A DNA stretch of 5,238 bases from an uncultured Clostridia bacterium (GTDB lineage Bacteria > Bacillota > Clostridia > Oscillospirales > Ruminococcaceae): positions 1 to 5,238 of the forward strand of contig CAMWVF010000114.1 of assembly GCA_947177545.1 (NCBI GenBank). Reading direction: 5' to 3'. The notes beneath the pieces are model-generated. The model searched no databases and had not been told where the DNA came from. It was given only the letters and a program-made list of their open reading frames with translations. Made by a program: the position numbers and the translations under genes. Shown in pieces: positions 4,061 through 5,238 of the stretch (position 1 is the first letter of the stretch; each line of letters begins with the position of its first letter).

Positions 4061-5238
4061 ATGATTACACAAATAAGAAAAAGAGACGGCAGAACTGTTA
4101 CATTTAACATTGAAAAGATCGCACAGGCTATATATAAAGCCGCTCAGTCAGTTGGAGGAAGCGATTATAATACTTCCTTAGAGCTTGCGGATAAGGTCTG
4201 CGACGCGGTTGAGGATAAATACGGCAAGTGCGTTCCTACAGTTGAGCAGGTACAGGATATGGTGGAGAAAGTTCTCGTTGAGGACGGTCACGCAAAAACC
4301 GCCAAGTCCTACATTTTGTACCGCTCCGACAGGACACGCGCCCGTGAAATGAATACCAAACTTATGAAGGTATACGAGGATCTGACCTTCAAGGCTGCAA
4401 AGGACAGCGACATCAAGCGCGAAAATGCAAATATCAACGCCGATACAGCAATGGGTACAATGCTGAAATACGGCTCTGAGGGTGCAAAGCAGTTCTACGA
4501 GATGTATGTTCTCGACCCCAGACACGCAAAGGCGCACAACAAGGGCGATATCCATATCCACGATTTGGACTACCTCACCCTCACCACCACCTGCTGTCAG
4601 ATCGACCTTATCAAGCTTTTCAAGAACGGCTTTTCCACAGGTCACGGTTTTCTTCGTGAACCTAACGATATTTCCAGTTATGCGGCTCTTGCCTGTATAG
4701 CTATTCAATCCGATCAGAATGACCAGCACGGTGGACAAAGCGTCCCCAATTTTGAGTACGCTATGGCTGACGGCGTAAAAAAGACCTACCGCAGAAAATA
4801 TGTGTACAACATCGCCCGCTGTCTTGAAATGATCGCCAAGCTGGACGACGGTGAGGAGATCAGCAAAAAGATTGCACAGGAAATTTACGATGAAAAGGGT
4901 ATATATCCGGTTCTCGGAAACAACAACGGCTATAAGGAAGCCGAGTACGAAAAGCTTTGCAGGTATGTCGATTCAGACACGGCAAAGCGTGTTCAGGAAT
5001 TTACCGCAAAGAACACTGCAAAGGAGACTGACCGTGCCACATATCAGGCTATGGAGGCTCTTATCCACAACCTTAACACCATGAACAGTCGTGCAGGCGC
5101 ACAGGTACCTTTCTCCTCTATAAACTATGGTCTGGACACAACTCTTGAGGGCAGAATGGTCATAAAAAACGTCCTCCTTGCTCATGAGGCAGGTCTCGGA
5201 AACGGTGAGACGCCTATCTTCCCAATACATATTTTCAA
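4061..5238 (+). CDS. nrdD: Anaerobic (class III) ribonucleoside-triphosphate reductase, N-terminal part
   Basis: The first 392 codons are present and the frame runs off the window; full NrdD proteins are about 700 residues or more. The enzyme reduces ribonucleoside triphosphates to deoxyribonucleotides without oxygen, using a glycyl radical installed by the radical-SAM activase NrdG. Residues 1-95 form an ATP-cone allosteric domain (ITQIRKRDGRTVTFNIEKIAQAIYKA through SYILYRSDR). The catalytic domain then begins, with GDIHIHDLDY (162-171), TTTCCQIDLIKLF (175-187; C178/C179 match the conserved first active-site cysteine region), QSDQNDQHGGQSVPNFE (216-232), and SRAGAQVPFSSINYG (343-357). The thiyl-radical Cys, zinc cysteines and C-terminal glycine loop would lie downstream. 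ATG 4061 follows GGAGG (4048-4052) by 8 bases. An nrdG gene probably follows, but is out of view. Regulation is likely by NrdR at the boxes upstream. Confidence 0.96.
   Translation, partial: MITQIRKRDGRTVTFNIEKIAQAIYKAAQSVGGSDYNTSLELADKVCDAVEDKYGKCVPTVEQVQDMVEKVLVEDGHAKTAKSYILYRSDRTRAREMNTKLMKVYEDLTFKAAKDSDIKRENANINADTAMGTMLKYGSEGAKQFYEMYVLDPRHAKAHNKGDIHIHDLDYLTLTTTCCQIDLIKLFKNGFSTGHGFLREPNDISSYAALACIAIQSDQNDQHGGQSVPNFEYAMADGVKKTYRRKYVYNIARCLEMIAKLDDGEEISKKIAQEIYDEKGIYPVLGNNNGYKEAEYEKLCRYVDSDTAKRVQEFTAKNTAKETDRATYQAMEALIHNLNTMNSRAGAQVPFSSINYGLDTTLEGRMVIKNVLLAHEAGLGNGETPIFPIHIF

Noticed and set aside
4178..4738. Long open frame on the minus strand, 186 codons
   Set aside because: It lies wholly inside nrdD, whose plus-strand product is clearly recognisable; the minus-strand translation resembles no family and has no ribosome binding site.

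Overview
The window looks like the chromosome of a low-to-moderate GC anaerobic Firmicute, most likely a gut or rumen clostridium of the Ruminococcaceae/Oscillospiraceae type. The grounds are strong GGAGG ribosome binding sites, TATAAT/TTGACA promoters, T-tailed hairpin terminators in AT-rich gaps, an oxygen-sensitive class III (anaerobic) ribonucleotide reductase, and a small acidic secreted protein of a style common in ruminococci. The genus is an inference.

Left part (1-1020): mobile-element debris on the minus strand. A transposase of the IS1182/DUF772 kind starts at 937 and is cut off near 245, just after its second catalytic aspartate. The sequence it runs into looks like the 3' end of a group II intron (the 3' strand of domain V plus a domain VI-like hairpin, about 159-244). 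Beyond that, at 71-126, is a short non-coding tract with TATTCAC and TTTACCC words at exact 10-bp spacing. The intact IS end (about 947-1016) carries an extended -10 promoter and a terminator-like hairpin.

Middle part (1022-3123): after an orphan hairpin terminator comes a strong promoter and a tight three-gene plus-strand operon. It encodes a FabG-like short-chain dehydrogenase/reductase, then the large and small subunits of a split ThrE-type membrane exporter (the YjjP/YjjB arrangement). Start and stop codons overlap between genes 1 and 2. The Shine-Dalgarno of gene 3 overlaps the stop of gene 2. The reductase substrate and the exported compound cannot be read from the sequence.

Right part (3235-5238): a 192-residue exported acidic protein of unknown function, closed by a long hairpin terminator (3821-3854). 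Next is the regulatory region and first 392 codons of nrdD, anaerobic ribonucleoside-triphosphate reductase. The nrdD promoter has a consensus TTGACA and a TATACT box 17 bp apart. Two NrdR-box-like elements lie 32 bp apart centre to centre, one over the -10 and one in the leader, which suggests classical NrdR repression. nrdD continues past the window.

Most of the window is ordinary core and accessory gene content. I do not see a clear new multi-gene system. The points most worth a second look are the phased 10-bp repeat, the transposase/intron junction, the palindrome in the nrdD promoter and the exported protein with a lipobox-like LAGM.
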